From: an uncultured Chlorobiaceae bacterium
Lineage (GTDB): Bacteria; Bacteroidota; Chlorobiia; Chlorobiales; Chlorobiaceae
DNA length: 64,000 nucleotides
NCBI GenBank assembly: GCA_903824045.1
Contig: CAIJVD010000035.1
Span: 17,644 to 81,643 of the forward strand
Reading direction: 5' to 3'
Each line of letters begins with the position of its first letter. The first letter of the stretch is position 1. Of the stretch, positions 27,508 through 38,087 are shown one piece after another. The position numbers and the translations under genes are program-made. The notes under the pieces are model-generated. The model saw only the letters and a list, made by a program, of their open reading frames with translations. It made no database searches and was not told where the DNA came from.

Positions 27508-28984
27508 GCACGACCCCTCCTCGATTCAGGGGTTTCTCGAGGATACCAGCAACCTGAAAAACGGCCATACCCCGGGGGTCTTCTTTCCGGAGACGGTCGA
27601 AGAGCTTTCGGGGCTGCTCAAAGAGAGCGAAGGGGGAAAGCGGCGCTTCACCATTGCGGGTAACGGAACCGGAACGACCGGTGGGAGAATCCCCTTCGGA
27701 GAGTATGTCATCTCGATGCAGCGGCTCAACAGGATCGGCGAGCTCCAGGTAACCGGCGAGGGGAAGGCCTGCATGAGTGTCGAAGGGGGAGCGATGCTCG
27801 ACGATATACAGAAAAAAGCCGAAGCCTCCGGCTGGTTCTACCCGCCTGACCCCACCGAAAAGCTCTGCTTCATCGGAAGCACGATAGCCAACAACTCCTC
27901 GGGGGCGCGCTCGTTCAAATACGGCTCAACAAGAGCGCATATAAGCAGAATAGTCGTCGTGCTTGCAGGGGGCGACACACTCGGCCTCTCCAGGGGCGAG
28001 TGCATGGCTGATGAAAACTCCATCTTCCGCATCACGCTGCTAAACGGCCGGAGAGTCGAATTCGAGCGGCCGCACTACACTATGCCTGCGACCTCAAAAC
28101 ACAACGCCGGATACTTTTCAAAAGAGGGAATGGATCTCGTCGACCTCTTCATCGGCTCCGAGGGCACGCTTGGCGTCATTGCCGAAGCTGACCTCATGCT
28201 CACTCCCCTGCCGCAAGCCATCATCTCATGCCTGGTCTACTTCGGGGAGATGGATGATCTCTTCGGGTTCGTCGAGAGGCTCAAAAACCCTGAAAGCGCA
28301 ATAGCACCGAGGGCAATCGAGTTTTTTGACAGCAACGCCCTCACCTTTCTCCGCCGGAACTACCCCGAGGTGCCCGAGCAAACCGCTGGCGCAATCTTCA
28401 TCGAGCTGGAAACCACCATGGAATCTGAAGAGCGGGACCTTGAGCTGCTCTTTGCAGAGATGGAGTCCTGCAATGCCATGACCGGGGAGTCCTGGATAGC
28501 GCTTGACCGTGAAGAACAGATGCGGATGCGGGAGTTCCGCCACGCGCTGCCGCTCATTGTCAACGACTGGCTCAGCCGGCAAGAGGAGAGCAAAATCAGC
28601 ACCGACATGGCTGTGCCCGAGCCCGCCTTCCGCGAGCTCTTTGATTTTTACCGCAGCTCTTGCCAACTGCACGGCTTTGTCTATATTATTTTCGGCCATA
28701 TCGGAGACTGCCATCTCCACCTGAACATCCTTCCGCGGAGCAGGGATGAGTTCCTGCTGGCAAAACAACTCTACCGGAAACTTGTTGAAAAGGCGCTTTC
28801 GCTTGGCGGCACACTTTCGGCAGAGCACGGCATCGGCAAGCTCAAGGCGGAGTACCTGGCAGGAATGTACCATGAAAGCGGCATCAGGGAGATGGCAAGG
28901 GTAAAGAGAGCCCTTGATCCCTCTGTTATGCTCAACCGGGGCAATATCATACCGCCCGAATATCTGGAAACCGAACACAACTGA
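27497..28984 (+). CDS. FAD-linked oxidase (glycolate oxidase GlcD / D-lactate dehydrogenase family)
   Basis: A 495-residue flavoenzyme. The FAD-binding PCMH domain (about 25-225) has [24 protein letters not shown], and [15 protein letters not shown] [17 protein letters not shown]. The C-terminal FAD-oxidase domain ends with [12 protein letters not shown] and [14 protein letters not shown], carrying the conserved His ligands. It should oxidise a D-2-hydroxy acid such as glycolate or D-lactate; the exact substrate is not determinable. No GlcE/GlcF-type iron-sulfur partner is adjacent. It is coupled to mrdA by overlap, with no obvious functional link. Confidence 0.88.
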   Translation: MIYKHDPSSIQGFLEDTSNLKNGHTPGVFFPETVEELSGLLKESEGGKRRFTIAGNGTGTTGGRIPFGEYVISMQRLNRIGELQVTGEGKACMSVEGGAMLDDIQKKAEASGWFYPPDPTEKLCFIGSTIANNSSGARSFKYGSTRAHISRIVVVLAGGDTLGLSRGECMADENSIFRITLLNGRRVEFERPHYTMPATSKHNAGYFSKEGMDLVDLFIGSEGTLGVIAEADLMLTPLPQAIISCLVYFGEMDDLFGFVERLKNPESAIAPRAIEFFDSNALTFLRRNYPEVPEQTAGAIFIELETTMESEERDLELLFAEMESCNAMTGESWIALDREEQMRMREFRHALPLIVNDWLSRQEESKISTDMAVPEPAFRELFDFYRSSCQLHGFVYIIFGHIGDCHLHLNILPRSRDEFLLAKQLYRKLVEKALSLGGTLSAEHGIGKLKAEYLAGMYHESGIREMARVKRALDPSVMLNRGNIIPPEYLETEHN

Positions 28985-28992
28985 GACATACG

Positions 28993-29469
28993 GTGTCGAA
29001 AAAAGAGAACACACAGAATTACGTTCAGGCCATTCAGAACCGAAAGGCTCGATTCGAATTTGAAATTCTTGATACCATTGTGACCGGCATCCAGCTTTTC
29101 GGCAGCGAAGTCAAATCGGTACGACTGGGAAAGGCCAGCCTGAGTGACAGTTTTGCCATTATCCTTCGCGGAGAGATCTGGCTTGAAGGGATGCAAATCA
29201 CCCCTTACGAGCACAACCATCTTGAGCTGATCGAAGCCAAACGAAGCCGCAAACTCCTGCTTCACAAGGCGGAAATTGCCAAAATACAGGCAAAGACCAG
29301 CGAGAAGGGATTGACACTCGTGCCGCTGAAAGCGTTTTTCAATTCGAAAGGGCTCCTGAAAATTGAACTTGCCATCGCCAAAGGCAAAAAGCTCTACGAC
29401 AAGCGCGAAACCATCAAGGCCAGAGAGAACCAGCGGCAGATGGAGCAGATAAAAAAACAGTACCAATAA
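28993..29469 (+). CDS. smpB: SsrA-binding protein SmpB
   Basis: Binds tmRNA and delivers it to stalled ribosomes for trans-translation. The 158-residue protein shows [21 protein letters not shown], the conserved [32 protein letters not shown] and a basic tail [16 protein letters not shown], all typical of SmpB. Start GTG at 28993, 8 nt after the FAD oxidase stop. tyrS follows after 15 nt. The tmRNA gene itself was not seen in the window. Confidence 0.95.
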   Translation: MSKKENTQNYVQAIQNRKARFEFEILDTIVTGIQLFGSEVKSVRLGKASLSDSFAIILRGEIWLEGMQITPYEHNHLELIEAKRSRKLLLHKAEIAKIQAKTSEKGLTLVPLKAFFNSKGLLKIELAIAKGKKLYDKRETIKARENQRQMEQIKKQYQ

Positions 29470-29484
29470 ACAAACCCCCGACCC

Positions 29485-30702
29485 ATGAATTTCCCGACGG
29501 CAAAGGAGCAGCTCGATCTTGTTTCCGCCAATACAGTTGAGATCATCAGCCCGAACGAGCTTGAACAGAAGCTGCTCTGGAGTCTTAAAACAGGACGGCC
29601 GCTGAAGGTGAAGCTCGGAGCCGACCCCTCCAGACCCGACCTGCACCTCGGCCACTCGGTCGTACTGCGCAAGCTCCGGGAGTTTCAGGATCTCGGCCAT
29701 GAGGCAATCCTGATCATCGGCGACTTTACGGCAATGATCGGCGACCCCTCCGGCAAAAGCAAGACCCGCCCCCAGCTCTCGGCCGAAGAGGCCAGAGAGA
29801 ACGGCGAGAGCTACTTCGAACAGGCGTCGAAAATCCTCGATCCGAAAAGGACAACCATCTGCTACAACTCCGACTGGCTCGGCTCGATGAGCTTTGCCGA
29901 TGTCATCAAACTTTCAAGCCACTATACGGTAGCCCGGATGCTCGAACGCGACGACTTTGAACGCCGCTACCGCTCGCAGGAACCGATCTCACTGCACGAG
30001 TTTCTCTACCCTCTGGCGCAGGGGATGGATTCGGTGCATCTGAAAAACGATATCGAGCTTGGCGGCACCGACCAGAAGTTCAACCTGCTTGTCGGCAGGG
30101 ATCTTCAGCGGGAGTATGGCATCCCGCCTCAGGTCTGCATAACCATGCCGTTGCTGGTTGGCACCGACGGAAAGGAGAAGATGTCGAAGTCACTTGGCAA
30201 TGCCATCTGCTTTAACGACTCGCCTGCCGACATGTACGGCAAGATGCTCTCGATTCCCGACTCGCTCATCGAGAATTACTGCCGGCTGCTGGCGCCCCAG
30301 GAGGAGCCTGCGTTCCAGGATATTCTGGCCGGGCTCCAGAGCGATCCGAGAACCGCCAAACGATCCCTGGCAAGAGAGATTGTGGCGCTCTACCACTCCC
30401 GTGCGGTTGCAGATGGAGCTGAAGCGCATTTCGACCAGGTATTCATCCACAAAAAAGCGCCCGACAACATCGAACTCTTTGAACTCGAAGACTCTTCGCT
30501 GCCGCTGATCGACCTGCTGGTCAATCTTGGAGCGGCTGCATCCAAGGGCGAGGCACGAAGAATGATCCAGCAGAACGCAGTTCAGATTGATGAGCGCAAA
30601 ATTACCGAGATTCATGAGGTTGTCGAACTCGGCAGTGAACCGAAAATAATCAAGGCGGGCAAACGCAGGTTTTTTAAAGTAGCCGCAAAAAAAACGTTTT
30701 GA
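29485..30702 (+). CDS. tyrS: tyrosyl-tRNA synthetase
   Basis: Charges tRNA-Tyr. The 405-residue class I synthetase has the HIGH-type motif PDLHLGHSV (about residues 52-60), KMSKSLGN (about 232-239) and a C-terminal S4 RNA-binding domain (about 340-400, [17 protein letters not shown]). The length and spaced motif order match the TyrRSZ-like group with a KMSKS rather than KFGKT signature. Same-strand, 15 nt after smpB. Confidence 0.95.
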   Translation: MNFPTAKEQLDLVSANTVEIISPNELEQKLLWSLKTGRPLKVKLGADPSRPDLHLGHSVVLRKLREFQDLGHEAILIIGDFTAMIGDPSGKSKTRPQLSAEEARENGESYFEQASKILDPKRTTICYNSDWLGSMSFADVIKLSSHYTVARMLERDDFERRYRSQEPISLHEFLYPLAQGMDSVHLKNDIELGGTDQKFNLLVGRDLQREYGIPPQVCITMPLLVGTDGKEKMSKSLGNAICFNDSPADMYGKMLSIPDSLIENYCRLLAPQEEPAFQDILAGLQSDPRTAKRSLAREIVALYHSRAVADGAEAHFDQVFIHKKAPDNIELFELEDSSLPLIDLLVNLGAAASKGEARRMIQQNAVQIDERKITEIHEVVELGSEPKIIKAGKRRFFKVAAKKTF

Positions 30703-30782
30703 ATGCGGGGGCTTTTTCCTATAATTGCTCAATTTCGATAGTGTCGTCTCTTTGAACAACAATTTTATCCGGAGGAACCGCA

Positions 30783-31328
30783 TTGTCATTTGTCCCGACA
30801 AAAGTATTCTTCACCAAAGGTGTGGGAAGACACAAGGAATACCTCTCATCATTTGAGCTTGCCCTGAGGGAAGCCAAAATCGAGAAATGCAATCTGGTCA
30901 CCGTCTCCAGTATTTTTCCTCCGAAATGCGAACGCATCAGCGTCGAAGAGGGCTTGAAGCTGCTCTCTCCAGGCCAGATAACCTTTGCTGTCATGGCCCG
31001 CAACTCGACCAATGAGTTCAACCGCCTCATCGCGGCATCCGTCGGCGTCGCCATCCCTGCCGATGACACACAGTACGGCTACCTCTCAGAGCACCACCCG
31101 TTTGGCGAATCCGCAGAACAGTCGGGAGAGTATGCCGAGGACCTTGCTGCCACCATGCTTGCCACAACGCTCGGCATCGAATTCGACCCCAACAAGGACT
31201 GGGATGAGCGCGAAGGCATCTATAAAATGAGCGGCAAAATCATCAATTCCTACAACATCACCCAGTCCGCCGAGGGTGAGAACGCTCTCTGGACGACGGT
31301 CATCTCCTGCGCCGTTCTCCTGCCCTGA
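30783..31328 (+). CDS. pdaD: pyruvoyl-dependent arginine decarboxylase
   Basis: Converts arginine to agmatine, an entry to polyamines. The 181-residue proenzyme should self-cleave between Ser42 and Ser43 in [11 protein letters not shown], leaving a pyruvoyl group on the large subunit. Other family motifs are [20 protein letters not shown] and the conserved C-terminal Glu region [10 protein letters not shown]. The start is TTG at 30783, supported by a very strong GGAGGA 6 nt upstream; no in-frame ATG lies before the conserved N-terminus. The gene is separated by 80 nt from tyrS and may have its own promoter. Confidence 0.92.
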   Translation: MSFVPTKVFFTKGVGRHKEYLSSFELALREAKIEKCNLVTVSSIFPPKCERISVEEGLKLLSPGQITFAVMARNSTNEFNRLIAASVGVAIPADDTQYGYLSEHHPFGESAEQSGEYAEDLAATMLATTLGIEFDPNKDWDEREGIYKMSGKIINSYNITQSAEGENALWTTVISCAVLLP

Positions 31329-31623
31329 GAAGATAGCATCACGCTCAAAGCCAGGGATGCAAACCCCCTGGCTAACAACATCCCGCTCCTGGGGAGCCAA
31401 GAATACCGAACTGTCAGAATACACCTTACGTACACCCCCACTCCACTGACCGCGTTAGCCCGCCCACCCTCTCCACCCTCCGACGCGTCGCGGGGTGATT
31501 TCGATCAAAAAAGAGCCATAAAGAGCGGTTTCAGCGCTTTTTATGGGGAACAGTCCGCTGAAATTCAGGCCAGCTATGGTATTTTGCACTGAACAACTTC
31601 AAACAAAAAGGTGCGGCACGGTT
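31329..31623. other. spacer with two hairpins between pdaD and nadB
   Basis: The roughly 300-nt gap has two inverted repeats: AGCCAGGG/CCCTGGCT at 31349-31373 and an 11-bp stem CCATAAAGAGC/GCTTTTTATGG at 31518-31548. Neither is followed by a proper T run, so they are not convincing terminators. The second lies just upstream of nadB and could affect its leader. No gene seen. Confidence 0.45.
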
Positions 31624-33219
31624 ATGACTGAATCGATAAAAACGGATGTCCTCGTCATCGGCAGCGGTATAGGCGGCCTCTATTTCGCCATCCACATGGC
31701 CGATCATGCCAAGGTCACGATCATTACAAAAAAAGAGAGTTCGACATCCAATACCAACTGGGCGCAGGGAGGAATAGCTGCGACAATCGACAACAGCGAC
31801 AGCGCGGAGCTGCATATAGCCGATACCCTCGGCGCCGGAGCAGGCCTCTGCAACCTGGAGATGGTCTCGATCATGGTGAAGGAGGGACCCCAGCACATCC
31901 GGCGCCTCACCGAGCTTGGTGTGCAGTTCACGACCTCGGATCATGACAAGCTCCATCTCGGCAAGGAGGGGGGCCACTCGAAAAGCCGCATCGTGCATGC
32001 CCAGGACCTTACCGGACGGGAGGTTGAGAGCGCTTTGATCAATCGGGTCAACAGCCACCCGAACATTACGGTGCTCGAGCACCACTTCGCCATCGAACTG
32101 CTCACCCAGCACCACCTTGGCGTCAAGACGAACGACATCACCTGCTACGGAGCCTATGTGCTCGACTCCAGGCAGCGGAAGCCGAAAAAGATTCTGGCGA
32201 AAATCACGATGGTGGCATCCGGAGGGCTCGGCCACGTCTACCCCTACACCACCAACCCCGACATTGCGACCGGCGACGGTGTGGCGATGGGATACCGCGC
32301 GGGGGCGGAAATTGCCAACATGGAGTTCATACAGTTTCACCCGACCTCGCTCTACCATCCCAAAGCCAACTCCTTCCTTATTTCCGAGGCTGTTCGCGGT
32401 TTCGGCGGTCTGCTGAAGCTGAAAAACGGCCAGGAGTTCATGCACAAGTACGACAAGCGCCAGAACCTCGCGCCGCGCGACATCGTGGCCCGGGCGATCG
32501 ACTCGGAGATCAAGAAAAGCGGCGAGGAGTGCGTCTTCCTTGACGTTACCCATATTGATCCCGAAAAAACCAGGGAGCACTTCCCCAATATCTACGAGAC
32601 CTGTCTCAGCTTCGGCATAGACATGACCAGGGAGATGATTCCGGTCGTCCCTGCCGCTCACTACTCATGCGGAGGGATCCGTACAGACGACCGGGGACGC
32701 ACAACCCTCAACCGCCTCTATGCCTGCGGCGAGACCAGCTGCACCGGCGTGCACGGGGCTAACCGGCTTGCGAGCAACTCGCTCCTTGAAGCACTGGTCT
32801 TTGCCTGGAGGTCGGCACTTGATATCCAAAGCCAGCTCGCTCTGCTTGACAACAACATCGAGTTCCCCGACTGGGACGACACGGGAACAGTCAACCCCGA
32901 AGAATGGATCCTCGTCTCGCACAACAAGAAAGAGGCTCAGCAGATCATGAACGACTATGTCGGCATCGTGCGCAGCGACCTGCGCCTGGAACGGGCCAAA
33001 AGGCGGATGGATTTCCTGAAGGACGAGACCGAGGAGTACTACAAAAAGACCAAGATCACCACGCAGACCCTTGAGTTGAGAAACATCATCAAGGTCTCGA
33101 GCCTGGTCATTGAGAGCGCCATCAAGCGCCGGGAATCAAGAGGACTTCACTACACGACAGACTATCCCGAAAAGGACGACAAGCACTTTCTTATTGATAC
33201 GGTGCTGCGGTCATTTTAA
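31624..33219 (+). CDS. nadB: L-aspartate oxidase
   Basis: FAD enzyme making iminoaspartate for quinolinate synthase; in anaerobes fumarate can serve as electron acceptor. The 531-residue protein has the FAD motif [26 protein letters not shown], the active-site region [21 protein letters not shown], and [15 protein letters not shown] with [16 protein letters not shown]. The helical C-terminal domain is intact. The start at 31624 is chosen because it puts [13 protein letters not shown] directly before the dinucleotide fold; an in-frame ATG at 31543 lies inside the upstream hairpin. Confidence 0.95.
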   Translation: MTESIKTDVLVIGSGIGGLYFAIHMADHAKVTIITKKESSTSNTNWAQGGIAATIDNSDSAELHIADTLGAGAGLCNLEMVSIMVKEGPQHIRRLTELGVQFTTSDHDKLHLGKEGGHSKSRIVHAQDLTGREVESALINRVNSHPNITVLEHHFAIELLTQHHLGVKTNDITCYGAYVLDSRQRKPKKILAKITMVASGGLGHVYPYTTNPDIATGDGVAMGYRAGAEIANMEFIQFHPTSLYHPKANSFLISEAVRGFGGLLKLKNGQEFMHKYDKRQNLAPRDIVARAIDSEIKKSGEECVFLDVTHIDPEKTREHFPNIYETCLSFGIDMTREMIPVVPAAHYSCGGIRTDDRGRTTLNRLYACGETSCTGVHGANRLASNSLLEALVFAWRSALDIQSQLALLDNNIEFPDWDDTGTVNPEEWILVSHNKKEAQQIMNDYVGIVRSDLRLERAKRRMDFLKDETEEYYKKTKITTQTLELRNIIKVSSLVIESAIKRRESRGLHYTTDYPEKDDKHFLIDTVLRSF

Positions 33220-33231
33220 GATGCCGGGGCC

Positions 33232-34065
33232 TTATTTGACCTCCTGCCAGTCGCGGGCGTAGCGGAAATCGATGCCGGGGGTACGGCCCGAGATCTTGGC
33301 GATGACCGGCATCATGCGCTTGTACTGGTTCCTGACAACCATCTTCCTGACACGGTCATAAAAGGGTTCGGCAACCCCTTCGGCGATAATTGCCGCCTTG
33401 TCCATCCGCCTTTCGAGCATCATGTAGAGCAGAAGATCGACCTCCTCATAGCTGAAGCCGAGATCCTCCTCATCGCTCTGCCCTTCCCACAGGTCGGCTG
33501 AAGGGGCTTTGTCGATAATCGGGGAGGGAATGCCGAGATGACGGGCAAGACCCCTCACCTGGGTTTTATAGAGATCACCAAGGGGGTTGACGGCTGAGGC
33601 CATATCGCCAAACATGGTGCCGTAGCCGAGAAGAAGCTCCGTCTTGTTGCTGGTACCGGCCACAAGCCTGCCGTCCCGCGCGGAGATGTCATAGAGAAAT
33701 ACCATCCTCGTGCGAGCCATGATGTTTCCCCGTCTGAGCCGATGATCCTCAGGAACCGAAGTAAAAAAAGCATCGACAACCGGCGTGATGGAGAGTTTTT
33801 CGGCGCGGATGCCGAGGCGCCGGATCATCAGGTCGGCATCCTGCAGGCTCTCGGGGCTGCTCGACTGGTATGGCATCATCAGCCCGAGCACATTGTCGGG
33901 GCCAAGCGCACGAACAGCAATCTCCGCAACTACCGCCGAATCGATCCCCCCCGAAAGTCCGAGCACAACCGAATTGAATCCGAATTTGCGGATCTCGTTG
34001 CGGATAAATGCCGTAAGCATCTCCTCAACAATCCCGTAATTGAGATGGAGCTCCTGAATCTTCAT
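33232..34065 (-). CDS. nadE: NAD+ synthetase, ammonia-dependent
   Basis: Last step of NAD synthesis, amidating nicotinic acid adenine dinucleotide. The 277-residue protein has the PP-loop [11 protein letters not shown] (about 37-47), [25 protein letters not shown], and [20 protein letters not shown] followed by the P2 region [12 protein letters not shown]. There is no glutaminase domain, so ammonia is the direct donor or comes from another protein. Convergent with nadB, 12 nt between stops. Upstream is the Yip1-like gene, 10 nt away. Confidence 0.94.
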   Translation of the reverse strand: MKIQELHLNYGIVEEMLTAFIRNEIRKFGFNSVVLGLSGGIDSAVVAEIAVRALGPDNVLGLMMPYQSSSPESLQDADLMIRRLGIRAEKLSITPVVDAFFTSVPEDHRLRRGNIMARTRMVFLYDISARDGRLVAGTSNKTELLLGYGTMFGDMASAVNPLGDLYKTQVRGLARHLGIPSPIIDKAPSADLWEGQSDEEDLGFSYEEVDLLLYMMLERRMDKAAIIAEGVAEPFYDRVRKMVVRNQYKRMMPVIAKISGRTPGIDFRYARDWQEVK

Positions 34066-34075
34066 AAAAAAAGTG

Positions 34076-34633
34076 CTATAGGTTGAACAGGCGCATCAGG
34101 GAGCGGATCAGGAAAAAAGAGGCGCTGTTGACTGCCATCAGATAGAGTGCCGTATTTCTGAGTGCGGAGGCCGAAGGTGCCGGAGCAAGGTCGAGTGTAA
34201 CCTTCATGCCGTTTCGTCCGATCACAAGAGTGTAGGATATCGCAGCGGCGGCAAAGAGGAAGCTCCAGTTTCCGTTCAAGAAGTAGAGCAGCTCGATCAT
34301 CCAGACCGGCGTCATTGAGTAGGAGACAACCCTGGAGAGGCTCTCCTGGAAACGCTCCCGTTTTTTTGCTTCAAAGAGCGAAAGCGTGCCGCCTGTCAAG
34401 AGGAAAAGAGCTGCGACATCGATCAGAAAGGTGGCAATGCAAAAATACATTGCGACCCTGGGCTGACCGATCAGAGGAAACTTTGCGAGCTGAACCAGCG
34501 CAATGAGGGGTACGGCATAATCGCGCATTACATTCGACTCCTCGCTTGGAGGGGTCTCTTTCAGCTCAAGCCAGAACCTGCCGTTACGCAGCAGCACAGC
34601 GACAATGGCAGAAAACAACTCCTTCACTCCCAT
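34076..34633 (-). CDS. Yip1-family membrane protein
   Basis: A 185-residue protein with about five hydrophobic segments and a Yip1-like layout ([20 protein letters not shown] start, [14 protein letters not shown] in the middle). Bacterial Yip1-domain proteins have no firmly assigned role. It sits between the EnvC-like gene (6 nt) and nadE (10 nt), so it is probably co-transcribed with both. Family call is moderate because such sequences are weakly conserved. Confidence 0.7.
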   Translation of the reverse strand: MGVKELFSAIVAVLLRNGRFWLELKETPPSEESNVMRDYAVPLIALVQLAKFPLIGQPRVAMYFCIATFLIDVAALFLLTGGTLSLFEAKKRERFQESLSRVVSYSMTPVWMIELLYFLNGNWSFLFAAAAISYTLVIGRNGMKVTLDLAPAPSASALRNTALYLMAVNSASFFLIRSLMRLFNL

Positions 34634-34639
34634 ACTGTT

Positions 34640-36184
34640 TCAGCGTCTAATCCATTTTTCAGGATTCTGCTTGAGGCGGCCCTTCCATATCTCGAAATGC
34701 ACGACCGAGCCGCCCTCCGCTGCACGGCTCGAAACTCCGACAAGCTGCTGTGATTTTATCAGCTCATCCTTGACGACGTTCAACTGTCCGAGATTGGCAT
34801 AGACTGTAAGATAGGACTTGGGATGGCGGATAATGACAATATTTCCGAAGGTCGGCAGAAAGGCGATCTGGGCGACCTTGCCTCCCGATACGGCACGCAC
34901 CTGGGTACCAGCAGGTACAGAGAAATCGATGCCATTGTTGGTGGTAACGATTCTGAGCTCCTTGTCCTCGACCGAACCGAACCGTCGGGAGATAACCCCG
35001 TTGCGTACCGGCCAGGGAAGGGATCCAAGCGCATTGTCGAAATCCGCTGAAACCCTGTCAATTTCCGGTGAAAGCGACTCAGGGAGTGCAGTGCCACCCT
35101 GTTTTTCAGTAGCCTTGACCGATGGCGGTTCGGGCTTTGGAGCCTCTTTACGAGCAATGGCAGGAGCTTCCTGCCTGGGCGCCTCTTTGCGGGCGACGGG
35201 TGGGGGCTGTGCAAGCGAACCCTTCTTTTCCTTCAGTGCGGCCCGCTCCGCCGCAAGTCGCTGAGCTTCCTGACGACGAGACTCTGCACGCTGCGCCTCG
35301 GTTTTTCGGGCCTCAATGCGTCTGGCTTCAAGACGTTTCGCCTCAAGAGCCTTGCGCTGCCGTTCATTTTCAGCCTCGATCGCACGCTGCTCGGCAAGGA
35401 TCAGCGACTCGATTCTCGACTGGAGCTGCGCCCGCTTCTTTCTGGCGGATTCGAGCTGAGCGGCGTACTCCTGCTTGTTTTTTTTCAGGTGGTCGAGCAC
35501 GACCTCTTTCTCTTTCTTGGTCTGCGACCAGTTTTTCAGCTGGCTCTCCTGCTCCTTTACGGCGGCAGCTTTCTGGCGGTAGCTCTGTTCGAGGGCCTGC
35601 CTGTTGTGCTCAAGCTTGACGGCCGCATCCTGCAGTTCATCGACATTGCGGTGAACCGCCCTTGAGAAAAACCCCATGTACTGCGCCCTGACAATAGCGT
35701 CATTAACCGAACCAGAGGCAAACAGATGCTCAACCTCCCTGTTTCGGCCATATTTGTAAACAGAAACGGCCGTTCGGCTGAACGCATCCGAGACCCTGCC
35801 GTAGGTCTGACGGTTGCCCTGAAGCTCGTGCTGCAGACGGTCTATATCGCGATTGAGCTTTTCAAGATAGCGCTGGTTCTCGCCGATCATTCTCTCCAGC
35901 ACAAGAATCTGCTGGCGGATATTTTCCAGCGCCTTGAGCGACTGCGATTCCGCCTTTTTTGTAGAGTTGAGCCGTGACTGATACTCTTTGAGCTGCTGCT
36001 TCAAACCTTTGAGGTTCTCCTCGATGGATGAACGCTCCTTCATAATCCTTGCTATCTCACTGTTTGCCGGAGCCGCAGAAACAACAGAGGCCGGAAGGGC
36101 GGCAAGAAAAAAAAGCAGCATAAAAAGCCTCGATGCCCTTCGCAACGCATAGAGAAAAAAAACGGACGGGTCCATAAAACTCAT
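34640..36184 (-). CDS. EnvC/NlpD-like murein hydrolase activator (M23 fold)
   Basis: A 514-residue exported protein: signal peptide (about 10-38), long coiled coil (about 40-260, e.g. LKGLKQQLKEYQSRL), an Arg/Glu/Ala- and Pro-rich linker, and a C-terminal LytM/M23 domain (about 390-514). The usual zinc motif HxGxD reads NNGID, and the usual YxHL is YANLGQL. Catalytic ligands are therefore lost, as in EnvC, and the protein should activate amidases rather than cut peptidoglycan. The start at 36184 has GAGG 7 nt upstream. EnvC proteins are partners of FtsEX; ftsE is at 11043. Confidence 0.88.
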   Translation of the reverse strand: MSFMDPSVFFLYALRRASRLFMLLFFLAALPASVVSAAPANSEIARIMKERSSIEENLKGLKQQLKEYQSRLNSTKKAESQSLKALENIRQQILVLERMIGENQRYLEKLNRDIDRLQHELQGNRQTYGRVSDAFSRTAVSVYKYGRNREVEHLFASGSVNDAIVRAQYMGFFSRAVHRNVDELQDAAVKLEHNRQALEQSYRQKAAAVKEQESQLKNWSQTKKEKEVVLDHLKKNKQEYAAQLESARKKRAQLQSRIESLILAEQRAIEAENERQRKALEAKRLEARRIEARKTEAQRAESRRQEAQRLAAERAALKEKKGSLAQPPPVARKEAPRQEAPAIARKEAPKPEPPSVKATEKQGGTALPESLSPEIDRVSADFDNALGSLPWPVRNGVISRRFGSVEDKELRIVTTNNGIDFSVPAGTQVRAVSGGKVAQIAFLPTFGNIVIIRHPKSYLTVYANLGQLNVVKDELIKSQQLVGVSSRAAEGGSVVHFEIWKGRLKQNPEKWIRR

Positions 36185-36419
36185 GAGCAATCCTCAAGGC
36201 ATTACATTCAACACGCTGCAGACGGATCGCGGCTGCATGCGCAACCTCTCCCAAAAAAATCCACAGAAACCTACTGCTCAAGGTAAAGGATAAAATCCTT
36301 TCTTCGCAAAGGTCAGCCAAAAAAAATAATTTGTTTTTTTTGGGCTGAAATAAGTAAATATCGGACTCTCTTTTCAGAAGAGAAGTCCTTGTTTTTTTCA
36401 TCAGCGCACCACATACCCC

Positions 36420-37694
36420 ATGGACAAGCTTGTCATCAGAGGCGGACGCCGGCTCAGCGGCACCGTCACAGCTTCCGGCTCAAAAAACAGCTCACTGCCG
36501 ATCATCGCCTCAACACTGCTTTCGGGAGCGGGAACATTTACGCTTCACCACATCCCCGATCTTAAGGATATCAAGACATTCACCCAGCTTCTCAACCACC
36601 TCGGAGCGGAAACTTCACTTGCCAATAACACGCTGAGGGTTTCAACCGGAAAGGTGCAGAGCATGCTGGCACCCTACGAGCTGGTCAAAAAAATGCGGGC
36701 ATCAATCTACGTTCTCGGGCCCCTGCTTGCACGTTTCGGCCATGCCAGAGTCTCCCTTCCCGGCGGATGCGCATTCGGGCCTCGCCCGATCGACCTCCAT
36801 CTGATGGCCATGGAGAAGCTCGGTGCCAAAATCACCATTGAAACCGGCTTTATCGACGCAACTGCGCCAGAGGGCAGACTGCGCGGAGCGCATATCACGT
36901 TCCCCATCTCCTCGGTGGGAGCAACAGGAAACGCCCTCATGGCTGCCGCGCTCGCTGAAGGCACCACAACCATCAGCAATGCCGCAGCTGAACCGGAGAT
37001 CGAGACACTCTGCAACTTCCTTGCGGCTATGGGCGCCACCATCAGGGGGATCGGAACCACCGAACTTGAAATCGAAGGATCAGCCTCTCTTTCCCCGGTC
37101 GAATTCAATAATGTGTTTGACCGCATTGAGGCCGGAACACTTCTTGCCGCCGCCGCCATAACAGGAGGAGAGGTAACGGTGAAGGGCGTTGAACCTGAAC
37201 AGCTCAAATCCGTCCTGAAAAAATTTCAGCATGCCGGCTGCTCAATCGAAACAACCCTCGACAGCGTCACACTCAAAAGCGGCAAAAGCCTGATCCCGAC
37301 CGATATAACCGCCAAACCATACCCTGCCTTTCCGACCGACATGCAGGCACAGTGGATTGCGCTGATGACGCAGGCAGAGGGAACCAGCCATATTACCGAC
37401 AAAATCTACCACGAGCGATTCAACCACATCCCCGAGCTGAACAGGCTGGGTGCCAATATCGAGATCCGCAAAAATCAGGCGGTGGTGCACGGCCCGAAGC
37501 TGCTCTCGGGCACAAAAGTCATGTCGACCGATCTGCGGGCATCGGCAAGCCTTGTTCTTGCAGGACTGGTTGCTGAGGGAACTACTGAAGTGCTAAGAGT
37601 TTACCACCTCGACCGCGGATATGAAAAGATTGAAGTCAAACTGAGAACTCTCGGCGCCGATATCAGCCGTGAACAGTACAAGGAGTTCGGCTGA
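36420..37694 (+). CDS. murA: UDP-N-acetylglucosamine 1-carboxyvinyltransferase
   Basis: First committed step of peptidoglycan synthesis: transfers enolpyruvate from PEP to UDP-GlcNAc. The 424-residue protein has [13 protein letters not shown] near the N-terminus (catalytic Lys-Asn), the active-site loop [16 protein letters not shown] with Cys near residue 116 (the fosfomycin target, not the resistant Asp form), [22 protein letters not shown] [13 protein letters not shown], and the C-terminal [13 protein letters not shown]. Its 234-nt upstream gap is divergent with the EnvC-like gene. Confidence 0.96.
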   Translation: MDKLVIRGGRRLSGTVTASGSKNSSLPIIASTLLSGAGTFTLHHIPDLKDIKTFTQLLNHLGAETSLANNTLRVSTGKVQSMLAPYELVKKMRASIYVLGPLLARFGHARVSLPGGCAFGPRPIDLHLMAMEKLGAKITIETGFIDATAPEGRLRGAHITFPISSVGATGNALMAAALAEGTTTISNAAAEPEIETLCNFLAAMGATIRGIGTTELEIEGSASLSPVEFNNVFDRIEAGTLLAAAAITGGEVTVKGVEPEQLKSVLKKFQHAGCSIETTLDSVTLKSGKSLIPTDITAKPYPAFPTDMQAQWIALMTQAEGTSHITDKIYHERFNHIPELNRLGANIEIRKNQAVVHGPKLLSGTKVMSTDLRASASLVLAGLVAEGTTEVLRVYHLDRGYEKIEVKLRTLGADISREQYKEFG

Positions 37695-37725
37695 GAAGGA
37701 AAAAACAAAAAAACGGATTTATGTT

Positions 37726-37753
37726 TTGCATTTTAGCGGGCATGCGTTATATT
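37726..37753 (+). promoter_or_regulatory. candidate sigma-70 promoter of the tRNA cluster
   Basis: TTGCAT at 37726-37731 and TATATT at 37748-37753 with a 16-bp spacer, 25 nt before the first tRNA gene. This is the best -35/-10 match in the gap after murA. Confidence 0.55.
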
Positions 37754-37778
37754 AACTGCCTCTAAAGCCAAGCATTGA

Positions 37779-37852
37779 GGGCCCTTAGCTCAGTTGGTCA
37801 GAGCAAGCGACTCATAATCGCTGGGTCGTAGGTTCAAGTCCTACAGGGCCCA
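37779..37852 (+). tRNA. tRNA with CAU anticodon, probably tRNA-Ile2
   Basis: A 74-nt cloverleaf: acceptor GGGCCCT/AGGGCCC, D stem GCTC/GAGC, anticodon arm GCGACTCATAATCGC and T arm GTAGGTTCAAGTCCTAC; discriminator A; CCA not encoded. The anticodon CAT alone would mean Met. The anticodon arm and acceptor end resemble E. coli ileX (lysidine-modified tRNA-Ile) more than elongator Met, so Ile2 is preferred. Confidence 0.9.
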
Positions 37853-37884
37853 CAGATTGTGAATGGAGAAGAACTTACATACCT

Positions 37885-37961
37885 GGCGTGTTCGTCTAGT
37901 GGCCCAGGACATCGCCCTCTCAAGGCGAAGATCACGGGTTCGAATCCCGTACACGCTACCA
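37885..37961 (+). tRNA. tRNA-Glu (CTC)
   Basis: A 77-nt cloverleaf including an encoded CCA. Acceptor GGCGTGT/ACACGCT with one G-U pair, anticodon loop CTCTCAA giving CTC, T arm ACGGGTTCGAATCCCGT. TTCGTCTAGTGG in the D region is typical of tRNA-Glu. It reads GAG. Confidence 0.93.
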
Positions 37962-37969
37962 CAAATAAT

Positions 37970-38043
37970 GCACCCGTAGCTCAACTGGATAGAGTATCTG
38001 ACTACGAATCAGACGGTTAGAGGTTCGACTCCTCTCGGGTGCA
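37970..38043 (+). tRNA. tRNA-Arg (ACG)
   Basis: A 74-nt cloverleaf: acceptor GCACCCG/CGGGTGC, anticodon arm TCTGACTACGAATCAGA giving ACG, T arm AGAGGTTCGACTCCTCT; CCA not encoded. It lies 8 nt after tRNA-Glu and is the last gene before a terminator. Confidence 0.94.
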
Positions 38044-38053
38044 CGATATCATG

Positions 38054-38087
38054 AAAGGATTTACGGGTTTTCCTGTAAATCCTTTTT
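38054..38087 (+). terminator. terminator of the three-tRNA operon
   Basis: AAAGGATTTAC (38054-38064) pairs with GTAAATCCTTT (38075-38085) across a 10-nt loop and is followed by TTC TG, only 10 nt after tRNA-Arg. Confidence 0.8.
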
